Under the pieces are notes generated by a model. That model was given only the letters and a program-made list of their open reading frames with translations, ran no database searches and was not told where the DNA came from. 64,000 nt of DNA. Source: Neoarius graeffei. Taxonomy: Eukaryota; Chordata; Actinopteri; Siluriformes; Ariidae. Where the stretch lies: positions 20,002,257 through 20,066,256 of the forward strand of contig NC_083583.1 in assembly GCF_027579695.1 (NCBI RefSeq), written 5' to 3'. Below, piece by piece: positions 55,201-62,195 of the stretch. The position numbers and the translations under genes are program-made. Within the stretch, counting starts at the first letter, position 1; each line of letters starts with the position of its first letter.

Positions 55201-56409
55201 ACAACATTAAATGTTGCAATAAATGGATAAAAATGATAAGATATTGCTCTTTAATTTAACCTCCTCTCCGATTGAGGGTTGTCTATTGTCTTGGGAGGAA
55301 TATGAGCTTTCTGATTCTCTCATGCATTCTCTCTCCAACACACACACACATCCAAAAATCCTTTCAAAATGTCTCACCTTTCTTTTTGGAGCAGGTGGAG
55401 GCGAAGTCCTTGTCCTCCATTTTGATGAGAGGTCTATTACTTTTCATTCTGCAGAAGAAGGAGCGCCGGGCCCCAGAGCACAGCCTGGACGGACCCGGCG
55501 CGATGTCTGTTTTTACCGGAAGCCCGGCTGAAGGACAAACCCAACACGCACATATTTGGACTTTTATTCTGACATGGCTGTCAATCAAACTTCATATAAT
55601 TGTATGTTATCCAACCCAGAGTTATTAATTAACTGTAAAACTAGAGCTACATTCTATGTATATTTATGAGCTTGTAACATTATATCTGTACACAATGACT
55701 TTATAACCTCCCTCCCCATTCCCTTCGTGACCAAAATGAAATCAGTAATCCAAAATACTTTTGGCATCAATGAGTCGCTCCCTTGGCACCGTGTCGGATG
55801 AGGACAGCTGCTCCTTGACTTTGGCAATGTCTTTAGGATGCAAATAATCAAACAAGCTCTGGCCAATCAGGTCGTTCTGCCAAGAGACAGAAGGTTACAT
55901 GGGTGATCTGGCAGTCTCATATAATGCAGTCCATCAATCATCCATCCTTCATCTATACTGCTTATCTGTCAGGGTCAGCGGAGAAGCTGGAGCCAATCCC
56001 AGCTGGCTTCAGGCAAGAGGTGGGGTACAACCCGGGCAGGTCGCCAATCTATCACAGGGCTATAATGCAGTCTTACCTCATATTCTGTATATCACATCAA
56101 CACCATTTGTATCTTTAAATAAGTCATACCATGCCTAAGCAGATCAACTCACTTGGCTGTAGTTCAGGATTTTGTACACAGACTCGGAAACGAAAAGAAT
56201 CTTTCCCCGATCGCAGCCGACCACAAAGAGAAAGCCGTCAGCAGCCTGTGGATCCGAAATGAAATTCTAATCAAAGCCCATACACCAACACCAGTCAAAG
56301 AATTAAGCTTACAAAGCAGTGGCACATACCTTCAGTATCAAATGTTTCAGTTCATCATCTGACAGAAAAGCTGGTTTGTAGTTTGCTTCAGTGTAAGGGT
56401 TTGCAGCAC
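35321..56409 (-). CDS. bmal1: bmal1 (arntl), circadian bHLH-PAS transcription factor, 496 C-terminal residues in twelve exons
   Basis: Twelve minus-strand exons (56409-56330, 56245-56153, 55876-55759, 55527-55378, 53696-53450, 48595-48489, 43217-43067, 39801-39716, 36259-36151, 35931-35835, 35737-35644, 35481-35321) join with matching phases to 497 codons including TGA. The product covers vertebrate BMAL1 (about 626 residues) from just after the bHLH domain: PAS-A, PAS-B, PAC, the Gly-rich linker and the transactivation end [12 protein letters not shown]1 pairs with CLOCK or NPAS2 on CACGTG E-boxes in the nucleus and is restrained by PER/CRY (family knowledge). The [17 protein letters not shown] and [20 protein letters not shown] blocks separate it from BMAL2. 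Start codon and bHLH exons are beyond 64000. Which fish paralogue (1a or 1b) is undecided. Confidence 0.96.
35644..35737 (-). CDS. bmal1: bmal1 exon, C-terminal linker
   Basis: Acceptor ATTTTTAAACGAATCAG, donor GTAAGT. Reads [20 protein letters not shown], then [11 protein letters not shown], ending with the first base of a split Ser codon. An alternative AG six bases further in (ATTCAG) would drop Ile-Gln; the longer form matches mammals. Confidence 0.9.
35835..35931 (-). CDS. bmal1: bmal1 exon, C-terminal region
   Basis: Acceptor GATTAACAG, donor GTCAGC. Reads [20 protein letters not shown], then [12 protein letters not shown]. Where mammals have the Lys-Lys pair that includes the CLOCK-acetylated lysine, this protein has Asn-Lys, so one lysine is kept across the exon junction (comparison from memory). 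Confidence 0.92.
35932..36150. other. bmal1: bmal1 intron, nothing else seen
   Basis: Short non-coding intron sequence. Confidence 0.6.
36151..36259 (-). CDS. bmal1: bmal1 exon, Gly-rich conserved segment
   Basis: Acceptor TTAATTCCAG, donor GTGAGC. Reads [20 protein letters not shown], then [15 protein letters not shown] and a split Arg codon. The [16 protein letters not shown] block is invariant in vertebrate BMAL1. Confidence 0.95.
36303..36410. repeat. palindromic element, copy 1
   Basis: AACAGTTATTCCAC at the left pairs with GTGGAATAACTGTT at the right. The pairing continues inward (GTCGTACATG / CATGTACGAT) for about 33 bp per arm. A second copy is at 37240-37347. It lies 43 bp upstream of a bmal1 splice acceptor. 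Confidence 0.8.
36411..37235. repeat. repeated segment, two truncated copies around an (ATA)n tract
   Basis: TACGTTCTTACCATC followed by CTTTTATTCCATATTTTG appears at about 36612, 36839 and 38590. CTATCCACATTCACTGGAT at 36416 is inverted at 37214-37232, suggesting a TIR-flanked unit of about 820 bp. (ATA)n/(ATT)n at 36766-36820 separates two partial copies; a third copy spans 37348-38808. Confidence 0.65.
37240..37347. repeat. palindromic element, copy 2
   Basis: AACAGCTATTCCAC and GTGGAATAACTGTT arms, diverged from copy 1 at a few positions. Followed by the same downstream unit as copy 1, so the two were duplicated together. Confidence 0.75.
37431..38470 (-). mobile_element. tRNA-type SINE split by a Harbinger-like element
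   Basis: 3' part at 37431-37560, 5' part at 38244-38470. Exact 13-bp duplication CTTTATACAAAAT at 37418-37430 and 38471-38483. The intact flanking duplication shows the SINE came first and the 683-bp element second. Confidence 0.92.
37561..38243 (+). mobile_element. PIF/Harbinger-like element
   Basis: Ends TGCCGCTTTTCCACTACC and GGTAGTGGAAAAGGGCCA. Flanking trinucleotides TTA and ATA differ at one base. It contains a 42-codon ORF at 37821-37949 ([20 protein letters not shown] ending QKFS). Similar GCCCCTTTTCCACC ends occur at 45171-47293 and 63089-63614. The superfamily rests on TIR style, 3-bp duplications and the ORF start; it is an inference. Confidence 0.6.
38820..39269. other. bmal1: bmal1 intron, AT-rich
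   Basis: CAGTGAACTCCAGAATTTTT then GGCACCCTTG at about 38883-38913 looks like the TIR end of a Tc1 family, but no partner end is found. Otherwise unassigned. Confidence 0.4.
39270..39649 (+). mobile_element. tRNA-type SINE, full length
   Basis: Starts GGGCAGCACGGTGGTGTAGT and ends with GAGATGAGATGAGAT. No clean duplication at its edges. It ends 66 bp from a bmal1 exon, in the downstream intron. Confidence 0.92.
39716..39801 (-). CDS. bmal1: bmal1 exon after PAS-B
   Basis: Acceptor TATGGTTTTCAG, donor GTGAGA. Reads [20 protein letters not shown], then MDSVLTAD and a split Gly codon. LTASPxSMDS is conserved; the preceding residues vary between species. Confidence 0.93.
39802..40188. other. 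bmal1: bmal1 intron, nothing recognised
   Basis: Non-coding sequence between the exon at 39716-39801 and a Tc1-like element. Confidence 0.45.
40189..40935 (-). mobile_element. Tc1-like remnant with a SINE inside
   Basis: Begins CAGTGCCCTCCACAATTATT after TA at 40187-40188, with a second GCCACAATTATTGGCACCC at 40385. It ends near GGTGCCAATCATTGTGGAAG, the inverted counterpart. The remaining interior has degraded transposase-like text but no frame. Confidence 0.7.
40419..40756 (-). mobile_element. SINE of a second fish family
   Basis: The 5' part (right) is like the tRNA-type SINEs (CACCACCGTGCCGCC). The left part differs: GCATTTAACCCATC, GAGCAATGAGCACAC and GCTCAAGGGCACCTCAG are words of another widespread fish SINE. 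Probably a composite or sister family; the boundary at the left is approximate. Confidence 0.65.
41089..42340 (+). mobile_element. TIR-flanked carrier of a SWIM-family gene fragment, copy 2
   Basis: TTGGGTTTCAGTCACGTGAC at the left pairs with GTCACGTGAAACCCAA at the right. A TGACGTCA lies at 42321-42328 in the right arm. It carries two gene exons on the plus strand, then unrelated non-coding sequence. No target-site duplication identified with confidence. Confidence 0.6.
41258..41716 (+). pseudogene. SWIM-type zinc-finger/YqaJ-like family, first two exons
   Basis: Exon 1 (41258-41500) reads [60 protein letters not shown] and ends VFAR at a GTAAGG donor. Exon 2 starts at 41615 after [27 protein letters not shown] and YCNCMAG, then a possible GTCAGA donor. 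CxC followed by MAG is the first half of a SWIM finger (CxCx(n)CxH). The distal Cys-x-His and any nuclease domain are absent. A complete family member would need several more exons. Confidence 0.6.
42474..42991. mobile_element. Tc1-type MITE
   Basis: TA at 42472-42473 and 42992-42993. Ends CACTACCGTTCAAAAGTTTG and CAAACTTTTGAACGGTAGTG are perfect inverses. 518 bp, no frame. It ends 75 bp from the donor of a bmal1 exon. Confidence 0.95.
43067..43217 (-). CDS. bmal1: bmal1 exon, end of PAS-B
   Basis: Acceptor CCTCTTTTCAG, donor GTAAGG. Reads [40 protein letters not shown] and YIVATNTVV. This PAS-B beta-sheet segment contributes to the CLOCK interface; the [11 protein letters not shown] core is unchanged. 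Confidence 0.97.
43277..44016 (-). mobile_element. tandem SINE dimer
   Basis: Two SINE copies in the same orientation: 43277-43636, slightly internally shortened and more diverged, and 43637-44016, full length. One exact 11-bp duplication GTAGTAGTGGT (43266-43276 and 44017-44027) brackets the pair. The junction holds AGTATCTCTAGCCGC twice in a row. Confidence 0.9.
44166..44211. repeat. (CATC)n microsatellite
   Basis: Eleven to twelve CATC units, followed by TGTATACACA. Frequently found next to fish SINE tails. Confidence 0.95.
44221..44760. mobile_element. Tc1-like short element
   Basis: CAGTGCTGTGCAAAAGTCTT at the left is inverted at the right as AAGACTTTTGCACAGTAC, followed by TA. The interior retains degenerate transposase-like text around 44450-44570 but no coherent frame. 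Confidence 0.8.
46120..46215. repeat. A-run and (TA)n microsatellite
   Basis: About 28 A followed by about 33 TA units. A classic length-variable tract; ORFs across it are artefacts. Confidence 0.95.
46401..46508. mobile_element. hAT MITE, 108 bp
   Basis: Ends CAGGGTTGCCAGATGTG and CCCAATCTGGCAACACTG. Exact 8-bp duplication GGTGTGGC at 46393-46400 and 46509-46516. A shortened relative of the hAT at 22151-23285. Confidence 0.92.
47318..47462 (-). mobile_element. tRNA-type SINE fragment
   Basis: Internal part of the SINE (GCATGTCTTTGGATGTGGG to GGGCTCGAACCCAGAAC), lacking both the tRNA 5' end and the GAGAT tail. No duplication. Confidence 0.8.
48489..48595 (-). CDS. bmal1: bmal1 exon, PAS-B
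   Basis: Acceptor GTATTATTCCAG, donor GTACCT. Reads [20 protein letters not shown], then [15 protein letters not shown] and a split Val codon. HxDD with the following helix is a PAS-B hallmark. A Tc1 begins 50 bp upstream of this exon. Confidence 0.97.
48645..50241 (-). mobile_element. Tc1-like transposon, near full length
   Basis: TA at 48643-48644 and 50242-50243. GATTCCAAAAAAGTTGGGAC at the left is inverted at the right. A second pair, CATCTCAAAAAAGTTGGGAC and GTCCCAACTTTTTTGAGATG, makes TIRs of about 210 bp with internal direct repeats, the IR/DR pattern of many fish Tc1 elements. It encodes a frameshifted transposase on the minus strand. Confidence 0.93.
48864..49933 (-). pseudogene. 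Tc1-like transposase, frameshifted
   Basis: N-terminal frame (49933-49583): [20 protein letters not shown], helix-turn-helix [20 protein letters not shown], second DNA-binding part to ITKWAQEYF. The C-terminal frame (49613-48864) is offset: [41 protein letters not shown], ending GDVSQW. The Asp, Asp, Glu triad is preserved with DD34E spacing. The frame changes near 49590-49610, so the protein cannot be made as one chain. Confidence 0.9.
50244..51431. other. bmal1: bmal1 intron, nothing recognised
   Basis: AT-rich sequence without clear ORFs or repeats. A weak duplicate of GTTCTATTGTGAATAC occurs at about 50136 and at 50421 (TTTCTATTGTGAATACTATC). Confidence 0.4.
51444..51815 (+). mobile_element. 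tRNA-type SINE, full length
   Basis: Exact 12-bp duplication ATTTTTCAAGTT at 51432-51443 and 51816-51827. Inserted into a degenerate tandem repeat. Confidence 0.95.
51900..52440. repeat. degenerate tandem repeat, about 180-195 bp period
   Basis: TTAAAATTTCT...TTAGTAT and AAAAGGCACATGTACAT recur at about 51917-51965 and 52096-52140; CTCCGGAAACRAA recurs at 52023, 52199 and, as GCCCGGAAACGAAAAC, at 52360. The block ends in GGACAGACGGATGGATAGAT. Confidence 0.65.
52542..52919 (-). mobile_element. tRNA-type SINE, full length
   Basis: Exact 12-bp duplication TTCCATGTAAAT at 52530-52541 and 52920-52931. Confidence 0.95.
53268..53395 (+). mobile_element. fragment of another fish SINE
   Basis: GCCCTTGAGCAAGGCACCCA, then CACTCTGGATAACAGCATCT and GCTAAATGCCTGTAA, the 3' part of a widespread fish SINE. 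Similar text is at 19271-19350. Ends are approximate. Confidence 0.65.
53450..53696 (-). CDS. bmal1: bmal1 exon, linker between PAS domains and start of PAS-B
   Basis: Acceptor TGTCCTCCGCAG, donor GTGAGT. Reads [60 protein letters not shown] and [18 protein letters not shown]. The exon joins PAS-A beta strands to the PAS-B N-cap and is nearly invariant in vertebrates. Confidence 0.97.
54002..54380 (-). mobile_element. tRNA-type SINE, full length
   Basis: Exact 14-bp duplication CCCTTTAATAAAAT at 53988-54001 and 54381-54394. Confidence 0.95.
54803..55100 (-). mobile_element. tRNA-type SINE, internally deleted
   Basis: Duplication ATATGATTCA at 54793-54802 and 55101-55110. The segment between CAAGTCGCCAG and TTAACCTAAT is about 90 bp shorter than in the full copies. 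It carries a (CATC)n tail in place of GAGAT, so it may be a subfamily. Confidence 0.92.
55378..55527 (-). CDS. bmal1: bmal1 exon, PAS-A C-terminal half
   Basis: Acceptor TTTGTCCTTCAG, donor GTGAGA. Reads [40 protein letters not shown], then FASTCSKKK and a split Ala codon. The [15 protein letters not shown] motif is diagnostic of BMAL proteins. Confidence 0.97.
55759..55876 (-). CDS. bmal1: bmal1 exon, PAS-A
   Basis: Acceptor CTCTTGGCAG, donor GTATTT. Reads [39 protein letters not shown] and one base of the next codon. LFDYLHPKD is the PAS-A core. Confidence 0.97.
55932..56060 (-). mobile_element. short SINE-like insertion
   Basis: GGAGCCAATCCCAGCTGGCT and GGTGGGGTACAACCCGGGCA match the 3' body of the tRNA-type SINEs. 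Exact 12-bp duplication TATAATGCAGTC at 55920-55931 and 56061-56072. Heavily 5'-truncated. Confidence 0.88.
56153..56245 (-). CDS. bmal1: bmal1 exon, start of PAS-A
   Basis: Acceptor CGGATCCACAG, donor GTGAGT. Reads [20 protein letters not shown], then [11 protein letters not shown]: 31 complete codons. Confidence 0.97.
56330..56409 (-). CDS. bmal1: bmal1 exon, junction of bHLH and PAS-A
   Basis: Acceptor CATCTGTAAG, donor GTATGT. Reads [20 protein letters not shown], then KHLILK. It follows directly on the bHLH helix 2 exon, which is not in the window. The leading two bases complete a Gly codon. Confidence 0.95.
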
Positions 56410-56589
56410 CTTACAGATGGATGAAATCAATAACAATTACAGCAGTGCACAATAAACACGCAAGGCATAAATAAGGTGACGGGGTGTGCTGTTACAGAAA
56501 AATAATCAATTACTTTTTTTTTTTCCCCAACCAGAACGTCAAGGACGTAGGAGCTCATCTGGCCTGCCATCAAAACAACCCTGACTACC

Positions 56590-57830
56590 AAAACATCAAT
56601 CAGAACTGAAATGTGACAATGTGAGAGAGGACCAACCTCCACGACAAACTGTTTACAGTAGGAAAATCAACAAAGGACTAAATTTTGTTCCCCGAGTGAA
56701 GATCGACCCAAAACATCGATCAGAACTGAAATCGGATGAGAAATGAGAGAGGAGATACAATTCTAGTCAGAAGAAAATGTGTTAAGTTGACCTAATTATT
56801 AATTTGTTAGCAAAGAATTGCAATACAGTGACCAAGTTTTGTCCAGAAGATCTAGTTCTTTCAAATAAAACCATCAGAACTGAAATCCACGGAGAACTCA
56901 GGGAGGAGACACGATTTAACTGAAAATAAACAAAGTTGTATACGAAGTTGTAAACAAATTGCTTACAACAGGAAAATCAACAAATAGATGACCAAGTTTA
57001 GTTCCTCAAGGACAGATCGACCCAAAACATCAATCAGAACTGAAATCGTGTGAGAACTGCAAGAGGAGATACAATTCTAATGAGAAGTCCCAAAATTCGT
57101 TAAGGTGACCTCATTAGCAGTTTGTTAACAAACATTTGACAATACAATGACCAAGTGTTGTACAGAAGGACTAATTCTTTCAAATGAAACAAACAATCAG
57201 AACTGAAATCCATTGTGAATTAAGGGAGGAGATACGATTTAACTGAATAAACAAAGTAGAAAATCAACAAAAGACTAAATTTTGTTCCTCAAGAGAAGAT
57301 CGACCCAAAACGTCGATCAGAACTGAATTTGCATAAGGAATGAGAGAGGAGATACAATTCTAGTCAGAAGAAAATGTGTTAAGTCGACCTAATTATTAAT
57401 TTGTTAGCAAAGAATTGCAATACAGTGACCGAGTGTTGTGCAGAAGGTCTAGTTCTTTCAAATAAAACAATCAGAACTGAAATCCATTGAGAACTTAGGG
57501 AGAAGATACGATTAATAGAAAATAAACAAAGTTGTAAACGAATTGCTTACAACAGGAAAATCAACAAAGGACTAAATTTTGTTCCCCAAGAGAAGTTCTA
57601 CCCAAAACATTGATCAGAACTATAATCAGATGAGAAATGAGATAAAATTTGAGTGACAGCCCTGGACAATTTGTTCATTTGGCCTAATTAGTAACTCATT
57701 AGCAAAAACTTTGACAAATCAATGACAATGTTTTGTGCGGAGTGATGAGTTCTTTCACACAAAACAATCAGAATGGAAATCCATGGAGAACTGACGGAGG
57801 AGATACGATTTAACTGAATTCTGGACGATG
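56590..57830. repeat. intronic satellite, alternating 120-160 bp units in a roughly 300-bp higher-order repeat
   Basis: ATCAGAACTGAAAT-type cores recur at about 56598, 56718, 56872, 57033, 57195, 57315, 57469, 57611 and 57766. Two unit types alternate (CGACCCAAAACATCGATCAG versus TTCTTTCAAATAAAAC before the core). AAAATCAACAAA marks the larger repeat at about 56660, 56972, 57258 and 57556. No ORF of note. Confidence 0.85.
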
Positions 57831-58246
57831 GACGCCAGGCCACGGCAATCAACCTTATGACCACATGAGCTCGTAATAACAGCACATCCTGAAGTCTTTG
57901 ATTCTTCTTATGCCACAGCAATGCAAACAATTCTTTTATTTATTAAATGGCACATTGTATATCCGTTAGTTACGTTTAATTATGTGGAGTGTTCGAAACA
58001 GAAGCTCTTGTTATCACTTATATTATAACAGCGATAAAATTCCTCACACACATTGTCATGTCACTGAGAAATCACAAAGCTTAAACTACTACGTTCTGAA
58101 GACTTTCCTACGCTGGAAAATGTACAGTTACAGCTTTACCTCTGACTGTCACAAACCTGTGACACTTCCAGTAATGCAAAATAAACACTTTATCCCATCA
58201 TCAATTACACTTAAAATCTTTACATTGTTTTAATGTAGAGAGTACT
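57831..58246. other. bmal1: bmal1 intron, nothing recognised
   Basis: AT-rich; no feature found. Confidence 0.4.
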
Positions 58247-58253
58247 CTATTTA

Positions 58254-58350
<97 letters not shown>

Positions 58351-58368
58351 TTTTAAATAGAACTAATT
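58247..58368. repeat. (TA)n microsatellites within a foldback
   Basis: CTATTTAAAAATTATATA at the left and TATAATTTTTAAATAG at the right are inverted around two (TA)n blocks separated by CACACACATTT. A third partial copy, TTAATTTTTAAATAAAAC, follows. Confidence 0.85.
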
Positions 58369-58846
58369 AAGAACTTAATTTTTAAATAAAACTATTTATA
58401 CTTTTTCAAGGCACTATATATATATATTAGTGCCTTGAAAAAGTATTCATACCCCTTGAACTTTTTCACATTTTTCTACCTTACAACCATGAACTTAAAA
58501 GTTTTTTATTGAGATTTTATGTGATAGACCAACACAGAGTAGCACATAATTGTGAAGTGAAACGAAAATGATAAAGGGTCTTCAAAATTTTAAACAAATA
58601 AAAATCTGAAAAATGTGATGTGCATTAGTATTCAGCACCCCTGCGTCAATACTTTGCAGAGCCACCTTTTGCTGCAATTACAGCTGCAAGTCTTTTGTGG
58701 TATGTCTCTACCAGCTTTGCACATCTAGACACTGAAATTTTTGCCCATTCTTCTTTGCAAACTAGCTCAAGCTCAGCCAGATTGGATGGAGAGCGTCTGT
58801 GAACAGCAATTTTCAAGTCTTGCCACAGATGCTCAATGGGATTTAG

Positions 58847-60985
58847 CTGGGCTGCCAACTCTCACGCAATGATCGTGAGACACACGCATTTGATCGTCTT
58901 CACACGCTCACATGCCATACCTCCAATTTCTCACGCTAGAAAAAAAATCTAGTTTATCTATCTGATCTAGGCTACCCATTGCGTCGCGCCAACCACTTGC
59001 GATCGATCAATTACACCTTACGCACGGCTAAACAGGCAGAGAGGTGTTCCCTTCTGTACACACTCCCCTATGGTAGGTGGCACATCTAATGATGCTGCAC
59101 TCGCTGGAAGTTGGATAATTGCCTACCGTCAATTTAGAGGAAGAGGAGGGAGAAGAAGGTATCCGAGTTGAAGACGGGTGTCTCAGATAGGTTTGTACAT
59201 ATGCACGCCAATGTGTGGTGTTACTGGTGTAATTATGAACTTATATAAAGTTTCTGAATCATTTTAGCCTATAAGTGTTGTGAGAATATTTAATGCCATA
59301 TCGAGAGCTGTGTACTAGGCATGCTAAATCATTATAGGCCTACTGCCGTGCCACAGCCTCTATCTTCCCCAACAAGCAGCACGGGAGAGCACCTCCTTAG
59401 CACACGTTTATTAAGGCGCATTTTTAGTTTGTTTACTGTATGTTATCATACTTTATGACTTTATTTGAAGCCATACTGGAAATGTTGTAAAATAAAGCAA
59501 GTAAGAGATAATATTACAAATGCAAGAAGAGCCATTAGCCACCAAACCTATTGTTTATTTACAGGGTATTTATTTTTTATTATTTATGATGTATGTAATT
59601 GCTCAGTTAAAGTAAATAAAGCATGGTCACCTGTAATATCAAAGAACTTGAACTTGTGAATAATTAAAAAAAAAGACAGAGAACAATATACTGAGGAGAC
59701 AGGGTTTCAAAGAGGGCAAGACAGGTAGAGAATATTTGTCAGATAACAGGCCCTGACGAATGCTCTATTACTAATAAGAAACATAGATAAGAAATAAATT
59801 AATAAGAAATATATTAATATAGCTTATTTAAGTATGACCAAAATTTTTAAGCCCAACTTTGTGTGCACATTCCCACCTATGGCCAAGGTTCAGCTTTTTG
59901 TGTTTCAATACTGTTCAAACTTAATCATTTTAATGTTTCTTGTAGCACATGCACATTTTGCTTACTGTTTAAGCATTTTATTTGTTCTTTTGCTGTTGAT
60001 ATTTTTCATCTCATCTCATTATCATTATCTCTAGCCGCTTTATCCTTCTACAGGGTCGCAGGCAAGCTGGAGCCTATCCCAGGTGACTATGGGCGAAAGG
60101 CGGGGTACACCCTGGACAAGTCGCCAGGTCATCACAGGGCTGACACATAGACACAGACAACCATTCACACTTACATTCACACCTACGGTCAATTTAGAGT
60201 CACCAGTTAACCTAACCTGCATGTCTTTGGACTGTGGGGGAAACCGGAGCACCCGGAGGAAACCCACGCGGACACGAGGAGAACATGCAAACTCCGCACA
60301 GAAAGGCCCTCGCCGGCCATGGGGCTCGAACCCGGACCTTCTTCCTGTGAGGCGACAGCGCTAACCACTACACCACCGTGCCGCCTTGTTGATATTTTTC
60401 CCCATGCCAATCTTCTGCTGAACCCAGTGGTGGGGAAAGCCCTTAAATGCATAATGAATAGTCAGTGAGGGACAATCTTATTTTTTGCAACAGTTATTAA
60501 AAACTTAACATTTAGTTTCAATTCAGAAGGTGTTTAGGCTTAGCTGATTAAATATTTTCAAACATGAACTTGCCTTTAAATCTGAAACACAGGTCTATAG
60601 GGCTACAGGAACATTGGCAGTCATCTGTAGTTTTCTAGTGTGGGGGCTTTTAAGCCAAAACTTGGTACTTTTGTTGGCCACAAGCTGAAGGCCTGGCAAA
60701 TCAGGGTGTGTAAGAATGTAGGTATGGCACAGCAGGCCACTCCAAAAATCCACCAGAATGCAGGAACATCTACTAAATCCAAAATCTCTCCCCCCCCCCC
60801 CCCCCAATTCTCCATCTCCAGCTGGACGACCCACAAACAAAAGACCAGAATGCAGGGGGACAAGTGAATATCAAACTGAATACAAAATTCCCACTTACTG
60901 CATGGTGTGCGGAAAAATTTTGCCGTCAACACCCCCCCCCCCAAAAAAAACTCACTCCAAGGAATTTCGAAAAGTTGGCAGCCCT
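58847..60985. mobile_element. hAT element inside the Tc1 transposase
   Basis: Exact 8-bp duplication GGATTTAG at 58839-58846 and 60986-60993. Ends CTGGGCTGCCAACT and AGTTGGCAGCCCT. TCTCACGCAATGATCGTGAG near the left end is typical of a widespread fish hAT family. It contains a SINE (60008-60386) and C-runs near 60791 and 60933. No transposase frame, although 59000-60000 is long enough to have held one. Confidence 0.9.
60008..60386 (-). mobile_element. tRNA-type SINE, full length
   Basis: Exact 14-bp duplication TGTTGATATTTTTC at 59994-60007 and 60387-60400. Third level of a nest: SINE in hAT in Tc1. Confidence 0.95.
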
Positions 60986-62195
60986 GGATTTAGGTCTGGA
61001 CTTTGACTGGGCCATTCTTTGACATGAATATTCTTTGATCTAAACCATTCCATTGTAGCTCTGGCTGTATGTTTAGGGTCATTGTCTTGCTGGAAGGTGA
61101 ATCTCCTTCCCAGTCTCAAGTCTTTTGCTGCCTCCGACAGGTTTTCTTCCAGGATTGCCCTGTATTTAGCTCCATCCATCTTCCCATCAACTCTGACCAG
61201 CTTCCCTGTCCCTGCTGAAGAAAAGCATCCCCATAGCATGATGCTGCCACCACCATATTTCACAGTAAGGGATAGTGTGTGCAGGGTGATGAGCAGTGTT
61301 AGTTTTCCGCCACACATAGCACTTTGCATTTAGGCCAAAAAGTTCAACTTTGGTCTCATCTGACCAAAGCACCTTCTTCCACATGTTTGCTGTGTCCCCT
61401 ACATGGCTTCTGGCAAACTGCAAATGGGACTTCTTATGCCTGTCTTTCAACAATGGCTTTCTTCTTGCCACTCTTCCAAAAAGGCCAGATTTGTGGAGTG
61501 TACGACTTATAGTTGTCCTGTGCACAGATTCTCCCACCTGAGCTGTGGATTTCTGCAGCTCCTCCAGAGTGATCGTGGGCCTCTTGGCTGCTTCTCTGAC
61601 CAGTGCTCTCCTTGCTCGCTCTGTCAGTTTAGGTGGACGGCCATGTCTTGGTAGGTTTGCAGTTGTGCTATACTTTTTCCATTTTTGAATGATGGATTGA
61701 ACAGTGCTTCTTGAGATGTTCAGAACTTGGGATAATTTTTTATAACCTAACCCTGCTTTAAACTTCTCCAGAACTTTATCCCTGACCTGTCTGGTGAGTT
61801 CTTTGGTCTTCATGATGCTGTTTGTTCTTCAGTGTTCTCAACAAACCACTGAGGCCTTCACAGAACAAGTGTATTTATGCTGAGAGTAAATTACACACAG
61901 TAGGACTCTATTAACTAATTAGATGACTTCTGAAGGCAATTGATTGCACTGGATTGTATTCAGAGGTATCAGAGGACAGGGGGCTGAATACTAATGCACA
62001 CCACATTTTTCAGATTTTTATTTGTTTAAAATTTTGAAGACCATTTATCATTTTCGTTTCACTTCACAATTATGTGCTACTCTGTGTTGGTCTATCACAT
62101 AAAATCTCAATAAAAAACTTTTAAGTTCGTGGTTGTAAGGTGGAAAAATGTGAAAAAGTTCAAGGGGTATGAATACTTTTTCAAGGCACTCTGTA

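Larger units (their letters stand above)
58646..61813 (-). pseudogene. Tc1 transposase, broken by a frameshift and a hAT insertion
   Basis: Begins MKTKELTRQVRDKVLEKFKA with helix-turn-helix YKKLSQVLNISRSTVQSIIQ and a GRPPKL linker. First catalytic Asp in VLWSDETKVELF. The frame shifts near 61265; the next frame holds [13 protein letters not shown] and [11 protein letters not shown] (second Asp). The hAT lies exactly in [13 protein letters not shown]; after it QLNPIEHLWQDLK (catalytic Glu) continues to GGSAKY (58646). The 8-bp duplication repeats Leu-Asn-Pro on both sides. Confidence 0.92.
58429..62193 (-). mobile_element. Tc1-like transposon split by a hAT
   Basis: Left end GTGCCTTGAAAAAGTATTCA, right end GAATACTTTTTCAAGGCACT followed by TA (62194-62195). 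TIRs of more than 200 bp (AAAATTTTAAACAAATAAAA / TTTTATTTGTTTAAAATTTT). Its transposase is interrupted by a 2.1-kb hAT at 58847-60985. Without that insertion it is about 1.63 kb, a normal Tc1 size. Confidence 0.93.

Noticed and set aside
56427..56642. Possible bmal1 upstream exon on the minus strand
   Set aside because: The reading lacks any bHLH residues and has no phase-matching donor before the 56409 exon.
60621..60944. 107-codon minus-strand ORF next to C-runs
   Set aside because: Lies inside a non-coding hAT, with low-complexity Gly/Pro runs from poly-C tracts.
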